Below are positions 26,280-36,020 of a stretch of 61,553 nt of DNA, one piece after another. This DNA is from Beroe ovata. Taxonomy: Eukaryota; Ctenophora; Nuda; Beroida; Beroidae. Numbering within the stretch: position 1 is the first letter of the stretch; each line of letters opens with the position of its first letter. The notes beneath the pieces are model-generated. The model was not told the DNA's origin. It worked only from the letters and a program-made list of their open reading frames with translations, and searched no databases. The translations under genes were made by a program, and so were the position numbers. Where the stretch lies: the NCBI GenBank assembly GCA_946803715.1, contig CAMPET010000040.1:263889-325441 (forward strand), read 5' to 3'.

Positions 26280-26430
26280 TGTGCATGGTAACCTGTCAAA
26301 AGTGGTGGTAACATGGTTATCTGGTAACAGTGGTGTAACATGGTAATCTGGTAACTGTGGAGTAACATGGTAATCTGGTTACAGTGGTGGTAATCTGGTA
26401 ACAGTGGTGTAACATGGTAACATGGGGCCG
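26280..26430. repeat. expanded GGTAAC minisatellite in second GANAB copy
   Basis: Same unit as at 19965-20045, but with several more copies (TGGTAATCTGGTAACAGTGG type). The difference documents repeat-number variation between the two copies. Confidence 0.85.
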
Positions 26431-29129
26431 TAGTAAGCTGGCAACCCGTAACTATGATGAATGATAGAGGTTAGATCAAGCAAGAAATGTAGTGGTTGAA
26501 ACTTGGGCATGAATGCCATAATTAACCTTGATGGATTGAAACTTGAAATGGATTGAAATAGCGTCTATTCTGTATCTATTCCATCACAACATACCTCAGG
26601 GCCGTTGAACACACTAGGTTCATTCATATCATTCCACGTGTACAGTGAGGGGGTTGACCCCCTGTACTTGTCGAATGAGAATTGTTGTGCCCACCACTCC
26701 CTAGCACAAGGCGAAGTGTAGTCTACCCAGGAACTGGTACCTGGGAAAGGGAACTTATTACTCTCAAACAGATAGAGTTTGAGAGGATGACAAACAGATG
26801 GCAGATGGTATAGCTTAGAAATGTTTTGTGAATGGTAAGATCATTTGTCATGGCAACAGGTTTATCATGAGAACTCTCTAAATCAAAATCAAGATCGATC
26901 CTTGTCTGCCCTTCCCAATTCGTACCTGGCCAACAATGTCCCTCGTAGTTTTTCCCGTCTCTGTCCTTCACAAAGATAGGACAAGAACCATGATCCCGTC
27001 CTTCCTTATATAATTCCCACGCTGTATCAGTCTGCGGCGGAGTACAGTTCGTTAATACCAGTCCCACTTGAACAATGAACTTTTAATCAATTCCACAGAA
27101 ATTATCTAGAAATTTCCCAACCTTCACTCAGCATGGTTTCATGCGAAACTGTATGCAGTACACAACACTGTATGCAGTACACAACACTCAATTAATCAAT
27201 TTGCAACACATTGAATGTATCATGTTACACTGACCACAATTTTAAACAAAATCAGTCCCCGTCTAACCTTAATATGAGGGTCGATGATAGTAACCATATT
27301 CCTTCCTTTCCTAGCCAGAGAGTCCAGCATTCCTCTACTATCCCCAAACTTATTACCATCCCAACTGAAGTACCTGGAAGAATAAAAACATTCAAATTTC
27401 TTGAAATATTAGTCTTTGTTGACAGCCGGTTTTCAAACACAAGGAAACGTTTTACCCTTACCATACTGGCTATTCACGCCCAGATTACTGTTATCAGTAG
27501 GAGTAATCCTTACCTGTGGTCCTCGGACCATAGTTTGGATGACTTTAACATGATGAGTGGGCAACATGATCATCTGATTAAGTGCCTGGCCCCTTTGGCG
27601 TGACACCCAAAGGGCCACCTCTGATTTTTCTACTGACCACAACCAAAAAATTGATACACAACGGACAAATGGAATTTTACAGTTTGATACTTCTGCCCGT
27701 ATCAGATCCCAACATGTGAGGTACACTAAGCGTCTGATGACTCACCTTTTACCGTTGGTGTGTTCGATATCTAGCCAGATGACATCCACAGGAATGTCGT
27801 GCTTGTCAAAGTTGTCATCCACTCTGAGATGAGTGGTGATTATAAGCAAATGAAGATATGGCAGCTTCAAAAATGTATCGATTCATAAAATTGTACCAAG
27901 TTAAAGAGGATGCATGATGCATCCTTTTTAACTGTATGAAACCCCGCCCACATTTAACAAATATTCGATTGTAGAAATGTACTCGGAATGCCGAATGAGT
28001 GAACTACTAATTGGCCAATTAGAGCTAACAGACAACGACACGTATCTTAATTGCTGTCTGATATGTTTGCCATCTTATCTAGCTGTGCCGTCTGTGTACG
28101 TGTTGGACAGATTTGCTCAAATTTGCACCGAAAGAGCGCCGCGCGCAGTCACGCGCGCTTCTTAAGACGCTCATGATAGATCCAACGACCAAAAACTAGC
28201 GATAGCGCGCGAATATGCTAGAAATCCACAACTTATCGCTATGCAAAACTCAGTTCTTGCTTGTTAGATGCAGATTCAAGATGGATTCCTTCTTCTCAAA
28301 CTTGAATGAGGAAACAAACACCACTAACTTACCCCAAAACATCGTCTTGGTCGTTGTAATTCCATCTACATTGGTGATAGGCAATGGAAAACATCTGAAA
28401 ATATGCGATGAAAAATTCCAACAATGAAACGCATCGATAATTATCAATACATTTATCACGGACTGATGCCCATACCGGTGGAAGTAAACTAGGACCAAAC
28501 ACGTGACTATACTGTCGAGAAACGTCCTTAGGGGCGGGGCCTGTAGGGAACAGGAAATAACAGGACCAGAAACTTTGATGTTGTAGTTTTTAAATTAGGC
28601 TCAAGGAAAATTGATTCTTATAAAATTAAGGCATTGAAACTGATGAAATTCCAAAGAAAGGAGGCAGTATTGGTCTCATACCGAGGAATAGGAAAATATC
28701 CATGAGTCCACTCTCCGACATCCAGTGTGTGTCCACACTGCTGACATCGTCAGAGGACAGGAGGGAGGACAGGACACGGCCTACCAGCGACTAGGGACAC
28801 GAGGGAGAGTCAAGAAATTGGAACGGGAATAGTGACAGAATTCTACAAAAATGGGGATTTTGAGCAATGTTATTCCAGAGATTTGATTTATATTTCCCGC
28901 CATCGTAACTTATAACAGAACATCTTCTCTCTTCCCTCTCTTACCTTATCATGACTGAAACTGATATCGACCCACGTCTCGGCCGCATTAAGCCACATCA
29001 TACCAACACTCTGATCCGGACTTAAGGCGTACAGGTAGGGTATAGATCCGTAAAGAGCCATTGGGTTGTGTAACTCGTATTCAAACACGTCCAGATTGTA
29101 GAGTCGATACGGGTCTGTATCTCTGTAAG

Positions 29130-29335
29130 GAGAAAATGGTGTCAATGATAGTGGTGTCAAGGGGGAAGTGACGTCAAGGGTTCAAGTGGTGTCGAGAGAA
29201 AGTGGTGTCAAGGGTGGTCTCAGGGGAGATTGGTGTCAAGAGGTGCCGGTCGAAGTGGTGTCAGGGAGTGAATTGGTGTCAAGAGAAAGTGGTGTCAAGG
29301 GTGGAGTGTGTCTGGGGGAATGGTGTCAACACTCA
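29130..29335 (-). repeat. TTGACACC-repeat intron in second GANAB copy
   Basis: Counterpart of the intron at 22733-22980, with fewer units and a rearranged order. Donor and acceptor are preserved. Confidence 0.85.
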
Positions 29336-31473
29336 CTTGGTACTCTTTAATGGGAAGGTGTCAGCGTGCTCTGGCAGACCGTATACTTTATCGAAACCAG
29401 TGAATGACACATCCAGTGATATGGCACGAGGACCCCTGATAACAACAAGTAAGTCGAGTCGAAAAATTCATCCAAATCAAACCCCCCTGACCTTTGGACC
29501 AGACAATATCCCCCCTCACCCCTCTACAAAGATTAAAGTACCCCAAATTCTCCCCAGACGACTCTGACCTAGGGTTAGTATCAGTGTGGGACTTGAAATC
29601 CTCCTCCCATTCCATCATCATGACATCTTCCAGTCCCAGATCCTCTTCCTCTTCTCCTTCCTGGGGTGGTGCCTTTTCAACCGCGTCACTGAAACAATCA
29701 GTCCTTGGAATCGTGTGGATCGCTAAGATTGATGAGATTTAAATGACGAGATATTCGAGCACATGCAGGTCATGCCTTAACAGAGGTGCAATTTCTGAGG
29801 GTCTTCTCGATTGAATTTCATGACAAAAGAGGACGCTGGTTGAACATCTAAATTCTGTGGATCAATGTATGATAAGAATGGCCTACACAAAAGCTCCTGA
29901 CCACTTATCCACCCCTAACCCCCCTCTCAAACCCATACCTTCCGCTACTAAAGGTGTCTAAAATCTTGGAACCAGCTTCCAGAACACTACTCCCTAAATC
30001 TGACAATTTCTGGGTCGCTCTGGCAAACAGCGATCTGCGAAATATACGAATTTTCCAAAGGCTCTCAAAATTTATATATAATAGTGACGTCACACTCTTT
30101 GATTGATTATGAAAGCTGTTAGCGGCGATTTCCTACTATCTCAATCAGCGTTTAAGATTAAATCGAGACCGGCAAAAAGCTAGCATCAATCACCCCAAAA
30201 CATTGCTCCAGCTCTAAACCACCCAGATTCAATATCCATGCCACTCTAACGCGTTACTACTCACGGTTTCAGTTTTTGTGTCTCAATCTGGAAGAGGCCC
30301 CGAGCGTTGAGAGTGGTAACAAGGCGGTTGTTAGTGAAAACATCAACTCTTAGAGGGTTGTGGTTGATGACTATCTTGTGAGGGGGGAAGGAGAGAGTGG
30401 AGGAGGAGGTGGAGTGGGAGAGGTCAACCCTGGGAGAGAGAGTGGTGTCAGGGGAGAGTGGTGTCAGGGGAGAGTGGTGTCAAGTTGGAATGGTGTCAAC
30501 CCACCTGCCATCTACCAGCGGTTTCTCACCCAGACTATCCACAGGACTGTATCTGGGACGCACTGGGTCCTTTTCTTGCGCGGTTATCCGCACTGAGTTA
30601 TCCTGATATTGGAAGGAGAGACTTCGTCAGATCATTTCTCAAAAACCCTCTTTACAACTTCTTATGTGGTCGTACTACCAAATTTCATGTGATTTTCATA
30701 CAGGCAAAACAAAAAATTACCGAACACGCTCAGGGCTATCAAGAAGCGACCACTTCTCCTAAACAAACCTCGAGTACTCGTATCACGGCAACAAGCACGT
30801 CTGATTGAGTCTCGTGTCTGATGTCGAAGGTTACTGAGCTGGAGTTTAGTTGGGAGGGGGTTGAGGTGAAGTAGGGTGACTTGTCCTGTTCCATTCCCCG
30901 TAATCTCCTGAGAGGGGGGATATATTATTAATTAGTTGTTCATTATCATTAATTAACCATTAATTAACTGTATATCCGTCAATTTTCTTATTGATCTTGA
31001 TTCCTGCCACTATTCAATTGGAAGTGAAAATAGTCCCCCCCTCGATACTCACTTGCAGAAACCACTCTGAGCACAAGTCTTGAAGTTGTTCCTGTCGACA
31101 GACTGGGAGAGATAGGGAAGAAGAAGGAAGAGGAGGGTGATTGAGGGTAACATCTCCTAGATAATGATGATAGATGTCTCCTATAACAAAAGAGTGATGT
31201 TTGTGATGATGCAAAATTATGAGAAGTTGTGAATCATCGATTTGAGGTACTATCTCGATGGGATTGATTAAAAATGAGTTCAAGAAGGATCAAAAGTAAA
31301 AAGCGATTGGTTTGTTACGAAGGTACCTGTAACGTTGATACACGAGGACAATAAGTTAGCTACATCAAAGAGCATGACTATAAACCGATATAATATAGGA
31401 CAAGCTAAAGATAATCATATTCCATATGAGTCCATTTCTCTCTTTTCAAAATATACGCCAGGATTTCGGCAGC

Positions 31474-31977
31474 TTATTTCTTGGGTGCAGCCTCTTTGCC
31501 ACCACTGGCCCACTTGTAGAGCATGAAACACCCGATGTATGTTCCGTAGGTGGCGAACACTACGTTACGGCGACCTAAGAATGGGGAGATTAATCAGAAA
31601 CCTCCTTTCATTTAAAACAGAATCTCCCAGAAATCAAGCAATGAATAAAGAACAAATTTTGACTTTTGAGTAACGACATTTCACAACACTTGTCTCGACA
31701 CTTGTCTGTTCAATTGTATAACAACACTTTATGCAACACACCATAAAGAGTAACAGCGCACATTAATACACAAAAGGTGTCGACTCTTCGATAGAGAGTG
31801 TACAATCACATCAGATAAGAGAAAGTTTGTAAATTTGATTTCACGAGTAATGAAATTGTGGGAAGTCGCTGAAAACCCCCTACGCTTCGAAAAGTTTCTG
31901 GAATAAACTCCCCTCTTACCTCTGATGGTGACACCGTTGAAGTTGGGGTTAGTTCCTGCTGGTACTTCTCCGCCCAT
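31474..31977 (-). CDS. ATP5MK: ATP synthase membrane subunit k (DAPIT/USMG5)
   Basis: Two exons, 31920-31977 (ATG) and 31474-31574 (TAA), give 52 aa: an N-terminal MGGEVPAGTNPNFNGVTIRG and then a single membrane helix segment NVVFATYGTYIGCFMLYKW with a basic tail ending APKK. The block (T-x-x-G)-R-x-N-x-V-x-ATYG matches the DAPIT family (human LTGRMNCVLATYG). This is a small inner-membrane subunit of mitochondrial F1Fo-ATP synthase involved in dimer stability. Length and single transmembrane helix fit. It is transcribed in the same direction as GANAB and sits just upstream of it. A G-rich repeat precedes its ATG. Confidence 0.88.
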
Positions 31978-32000
31978 GGCTGTAGAGAGCTAGACTGAGA

Positions 32001-32060
32001 TGGGCGGGTTAGAGGGGGTGGTGGTTAGAGGGGGTGGTGGTTAGAGGGGAGGGTGGTGAT
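32001..32060 (+). promoter_or_regulatory. G-rich GGTTAGAGGGGGTGGT tandem repeat upstream of DAPIT
   Basis: About three copies of a 16-bp unit with G-runs of 3-5 lie 24-80 bp upstream of the DAPIT start codon, G-rich on the strand opposite the gene. The composition allows a G-quadruplex. A promoter role is inferred from position only. Confidence 0.45.
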
Positions 32061-32240
32061 TGTTGTTCATTGTGTGACAAAACCGGACCAAGAATCGAAA
32101 CGGTGACTTATTTGTTACTGAGGAGAACCAGAGAGATGCGAGAGTACATTGTTTTAAAAACAGAAATATTATTAAGACATAAACTGAAAGAAATTCATAC
32201 AAAAATCACCTATAATCGAACCTAAAATAACATTAAAACA

Positions 32241-33104
32241 TCATCCATTTGCAACGAAAAACTTCCTAACAGCATCATAGAACAACTGCGGTTGTTCCAA
32301 ATGTACAATATGCCCCGCACCTTTTACCTCTTCGAAACTTGCATTCCTAAACAACTCCTTGCTTCTCTCCACCCTTTTGGGTGTCATATAATCACTGTTA
32401 CCCCCGTAAAGAAAAAGAGTTCTCACATCCGAAATAGGGGTTGAGTCAGGGTAACCCTTGATTTCGGCAACATAATCAGTTATCACGTCTATGTTACATC
32501 GCCATTTCCATCTCGGCCCGGGCTCTTTTTTAGGGACTGATACGAGGTTGGAAAGGATGAAATTCCTTTCATCTTCCGAGGGGATCTGAGAGGAGAGCAG
32601 TCCGCTGGCTTCATCCCGGGTTTGGAGTTTTGAAAGAGGGAGTAGGGAAAGTGCTGTACAGACATTGTCAAGGTGTGAAGCTGAGAATGATACTGGGAAC
32701 ATGTCGACAATGACAGCTGATTTGACTAAGTTAGGGTGCAGTGAGCTGACAAGACATGCTTGTTTCCCACCTAAACTATGACCAACAATGTTCACCCTTT
32801 CAAGTCCCATCTCTTGTGTGAAATTGACTATATCCTCAGCTAATTCAATCAGTGACATACTGTCCCTCCACTCACTTTTACCATGGTTTCTACAGTCCAA
32901 ACAATAACAGTCAGTTTTGAGATCAGCAGAAAGTTGCTTGGACGGTTTGTTGAAGTTCATCTTACTTCCGAAGAGACCGTGAAGAAAGAGGATTGGTGCA
33001 TTACTGTGGTTGGTTTCTGGAGAGGTTACTTTGTTGAAGCTGATACCACTGGTGCTACGGGATGGTTTGTGTAACCGTCTGATGAGTTGCCGACATTTTA
33101 TCAT
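32241..33104 (-). CDS. ABHD11: ABHD11-like alpha/beta hydrolase (single exon)
   Basis: 287-aa uninterrupted reading frame. The basic, arginine-rich N-terminus (MIKCRQLIRRLHKPSRSTS) resembles a mitochondrial targeting peptide. The alpha/beta-hydrolase fold shows the oxyanion motif LHGLFGSKMNF (about 40-51), DCRNHGKSEW (about 70-79), the nucleophile elbow GHSLGG with Ser110, a probable acid at Asp238 (GGNSDYM) and His265 in GAGHIVHLEQP. The motif set HGLFGS plus D-x-RNHG-x-S matches ABHD11, a mitochondrial serine hydrolase reported to protect 2-oxoglutarate dehydrogenase lipoylation. It lies tail-to-head behind WDR12 on the same strand. The absence of introns contrasts with every other full gene here. 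Other close alpha/beta hydrolases (bacterial YbfF-like esterases) share these motifs. Confidence 0.88.
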   Translation of the reverse strand: MIKCRQLIRRLHKPSRSTSGISFNKVTSPETNHSNAPILFLHGLFGSKMNFNKPSKQLSADLKTDCYCLDCRNHGKSEWRDSMSLIELAEDIVNFTQEMGLERVNIVGHSLGGKQACLVSSLHPNLVKSAVIVDMFPVSFSASHLDNVCTALSLLPLSKLQTRDEASGLLSSQIPSEDERNFILSNLVSVPKKEPGPRWKWRCNIDVITDYVAEIKGYPDSTPISDVRTLFLYGGNSDYMTPKRVERSKELFRNASFEEVKGAGHIVHLEQPQLFYDAVRKFFVANG

Positions 33105-33342
33105 AGCCCTTAACAGAGGATGATGAGTGAATTAAGGCTAGTTGTTATACCTACATAATACTGAAAGAACAGAACAAAGTGCAGGGTTATTTGCATTAAC
33201 AATAAAGGTATGAAGAGATTTCCATAGATAAAACAGTGAATAAATTAGTTAATGTCATTTCAATACAATGTCAACGATCAAATGTTAAAAGAAAGATCAT
33301 TAGCAGACATGATAAAAGTTAAAAAGTTGTGCCAACAGCTGA

Positions 33343-34983
33343 TCAGGACATCTCCAAAATCCTCATTTTGTTGTCAGCCCCACCAGTCACCATTTTGCCA
33401 TGCTGCCAATCACAGCTCAAAATCTTATCTTCATGTGCAGCTGGGGAGAACAAACGTTAATAAAATCTGATGCATGATCCACAATGGTCTCATCAAAAAC
33501 TGCATGTATGGCAATCTGAAACTCACTCAAAACTGCAAGGTATGACTTTGGAGTTCTTATATCCCAAAGCAGCGCTCTTCCATCATAGCATCCAGATATC
33601 AGCTGTACGTCTGACGTCTTAGACCATTTGACACATGGCACCCAACCTTCATTCCCCAATAGTGTTGAGTGGACTATTGTGCCACTTTCACCCCTCAAAT
33701 CAAACAACCTAAAAGATTTCATGGTTCAGAACTAGCTACAGCAATGATTCTAAGAAAACCAATGCAAGTAATGTCCTATACCTGATATATTTGTCTGACG
33801 ATCCTGTTACGATCAACTGGGATTTGTCTGACCAATCCAAGCATTGCAATGAGGAATTGATGGAAAGAGTTTTGACACTGGAATGATAAAAACATCATAA
33901 AGAATTAGCTATTAATATAGTAGACATTATATTGGGTTTTCAATTTTAAGGTGATTACAATTACCAGGTAAGGGTTTGAGTGTCCCAGAGCTTCACTGAC
34001 ATATCCATGGATGTAGTGATAACCTGTATATTGTCCTTCCAGCAACATCCAGTGACTGCCTGTGAATGACCACCTGAATGAAGCAAGAGTTAAGTATTAA
34101 GAAGGTCAAGAGTTAGGACATTCTGAACCATCATTACAAACCAAGTGTGAGTAGAGGAGTCCTTATGAGGGCTGATGAAGTTGGGCCTGAACTTTTCTTC
34201 CTCTTGTTCCTCTGTTCAATATCTCCAGATTCATTCATAGATGTTGACCAAATCTGCAAGAGTGTCAATCAGTGGTTCATTCATAGATAACTTGTATGAG
34301 AAACAGTCACCACTTCAAGTACCAACCTTCAAGTAAGTGTCCCAAGAACCACTAGCAATCTGTTCAGTTGATGGACTAGAAGCAGTACAGGTGACTGTGG
34401 CAGTATGCCCTTTCAATTCATACATTGTGTTCAGTTGATCATCATTTATGATATTGAAACAGAGAGTGTGATCAAGAGATGATGAAAGGACTATATCCTT
34501 ATTGCAGCCATCTTCTTGAATTGTCTTCAGATAAATCACACTCTTGATAGGCTTTTCATGCACACTGTAGACAGAGATGTTGGAAGAATCTAAGCATGAA
34601 ATCTTAGCCAATTGTCCATTGTATAATCCAGCATAGATGTGAGATTTAGTCAGAGCAATTCCTCCAACCCAATCATCCAGAGATACAACTGTAGCCTCAT
34701 CAGGAACTTTCAAGCTTTCAAAATACTTTACTTCCAGAGAAGACTCTCCAGAGAACTCTATCTCATCACAATATTTTCCAATGGTAGTCTGAAGTATTTT
34801 CTCTCCAACTTGGAATGTAAATTCCACATCACTTTCAGATATTTCAAGGAGATTCTTGACTAAATCCTGCAGTTCTGTAGATGATGACTGAATGGATAAC
34901 GAGAAAACATTCTGATCTAGGGCATATTTCTCTTCAGTGCTGACTAATATTATCTGTATTTGCCTGTCCTCAGCAGCAGCCAT
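33343..34983 (-). CDS. WDR12: WDR12 / Ytm1 ribosome biogenesis protein
   Basis: Six exons: 34327-34983, 34142-34253, 33965-34073, 33782-33877, 33527-33708 and 33343-33440 (TGA). They total 1254 nt, 417 aa, against about 423 in human. The start was taken at MAAAEDRQIQ, because the in-frame ATG 45 nt upstream lacks family similarity. The N-terminal NLE (ubiquitin-like) domain occupies about 1-80, followed by the linker DDWVGGIAL and WD40 repeats (SGSWDTYLKIW, TTSMDMSVKLWDTQT, TGSSDKYIRLFDLR, SGCYDGRALLWDIRTPKS, final AHEDKILSCDW...GGADNKM). In the PeBoW complex, WDR12 with PES1 and BOP1 is needed for 27S pre-rRNA processing and 60S assembly. The Lys/Arg-rich insert RNKRKKSS (exon 2) is typical of the WDR12 mid-region. 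Confidence 0.95.
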
Positions 34984-36020
34984 ATCTCCTACAAATGTTT
35001 TGAACCTAATTACACAGTCATAACTCATCCATTACTGAAGTTGCAATAGCTTGGAAGCAATGCAGTTGAAAACTACCTTCAAACTTGACTCCTTTTATTC
35101 AAGTTAAGGACTTTTAGAAGTGAAATTAAACAGTCTGAAAGCTGTGAAATGTGAGTGGTTAAGCCAAGGTAGTAGGTATGCTTTGCATCAAACTACATAA
35201 GTTAGCAATGCATTATTATTTCACTGGAACAGGCTAGCATGACAAACATGAATAGTATTCATGTTTGTATTCATTGAATACGTCTTGTTCAAATGTCTAC
35301 CTGCTATCGATGATTAACTCTATAGAAATAATTTCGGATCGATCACTTATTTGCGCGCAGAAAGGCTTGCATTTTGCAAGCGTCGTGTTGCCTGTCGGTG
35401 ATAGACCGAGACCTGGTTCCACGCGCGCGCCGCTAACGTTCATCCTTGCTTGCTCACGCGTGACTTTCGCCGCGCCCCGCCGCTAAATCACGACTCGCGT
35501 TGCAAAACAAATGCGTGGAGAAATGCAGCGCGCGCGAGACCACTGATAGTCTGCTTATGATATGTACGCGGCAGAAAACTATTGCCTAGCATCGCCTGGC
35601 AGGACCGGACCACTTACAGTGACCTGACTGTGATATGAGATAGCACTCGGCAAACGGGACGTAGTGACGTACCAGAAACCGGGAACGCCGCGCATTTTTG
35701 GATCGAATTTTGATTATCCAGTGCCGATTCCAATTATAGTGATGGTTCGGTTGAACGAAACGGTTTTTTCAAGTTGAGTGTCAGTGTGTCACAAGATGAA
35801 GATATGCTTTGGTAGAATTAATACAGAAATACCTCATATAAGTTTCAACATTCCTCAATAGTCCGATTCATTTCATAGTGTTGACCGGTGTTCGGTTCGT
35901 ACTGATTCGAATGTCGATGGCAGATGGGATCATTGGGATGTACCGATGTATGTTTACTATAATATCATCAATCATTCACAGTTCAGAAATCAAAATAACG
36001 ACAATTTACACAACAAATGA
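34984..36020. other. intergenic region upstream of WDR12, with CG-rich core
   Basis: No exon is seen between the WDR12 start and the 3' end of the TPR gene. A stretch around 35340-35720 is locally CpG-rich and contains several CGCGCG runs. It is the natural candidate for the WDR12 promoter. Confidence 0.5.
35355..35560 (-). promoter_or_regulatory. CpG-rich candidate WDR12 promoter
   Basis: High density of CGCG and GCGC motifs (for example CACGCGCGCGCCGC and CGCCGCGCCCCGCCG) in an otherwise AT-rich window, 370-580 bp upstream of the WDR12 ATG. The assignment rests only on composition and position. Confidence 0.35.

Larger units (their letters stand above)
25675..31153 (-). pseudogene. GANAB: second, 3'-truncated GANAB copy with a frameshift (probable unmerged allele)
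   Basis: Exons 1-16 of the gene at 17407-24797 recur in order (exon 1 31053-31153, exon 2 30769-30907, exon 3 30505-30602), and exon 17 is cut by the N at 25674. Exons 18-24, which encode FFRAHAH and everything after it, are absent. The exon equivalent to exon 14 (26926-27066) is 141 nt instead of 145: 5 nt are lost and 1 gained near 27050-27065. The frame breaks just before CTPPQTD, and a stop follows the normal acceptor. Most other exons are open. The truncation at an N suggests an assembly duplicate of the same locus. The frameshift is then either a real null allele or a sequence error. It is labelled pseudogene only because the frame, as written, is broken. Confidence 0.8.

Noticed and set aside
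19340-31888. Recent tandem gene duplication of GANAB and DAPIT
   Set aside because: Both boundaries coincide with the single-N join and the right copy starts mid-exon; an unmerged allele explains this better.
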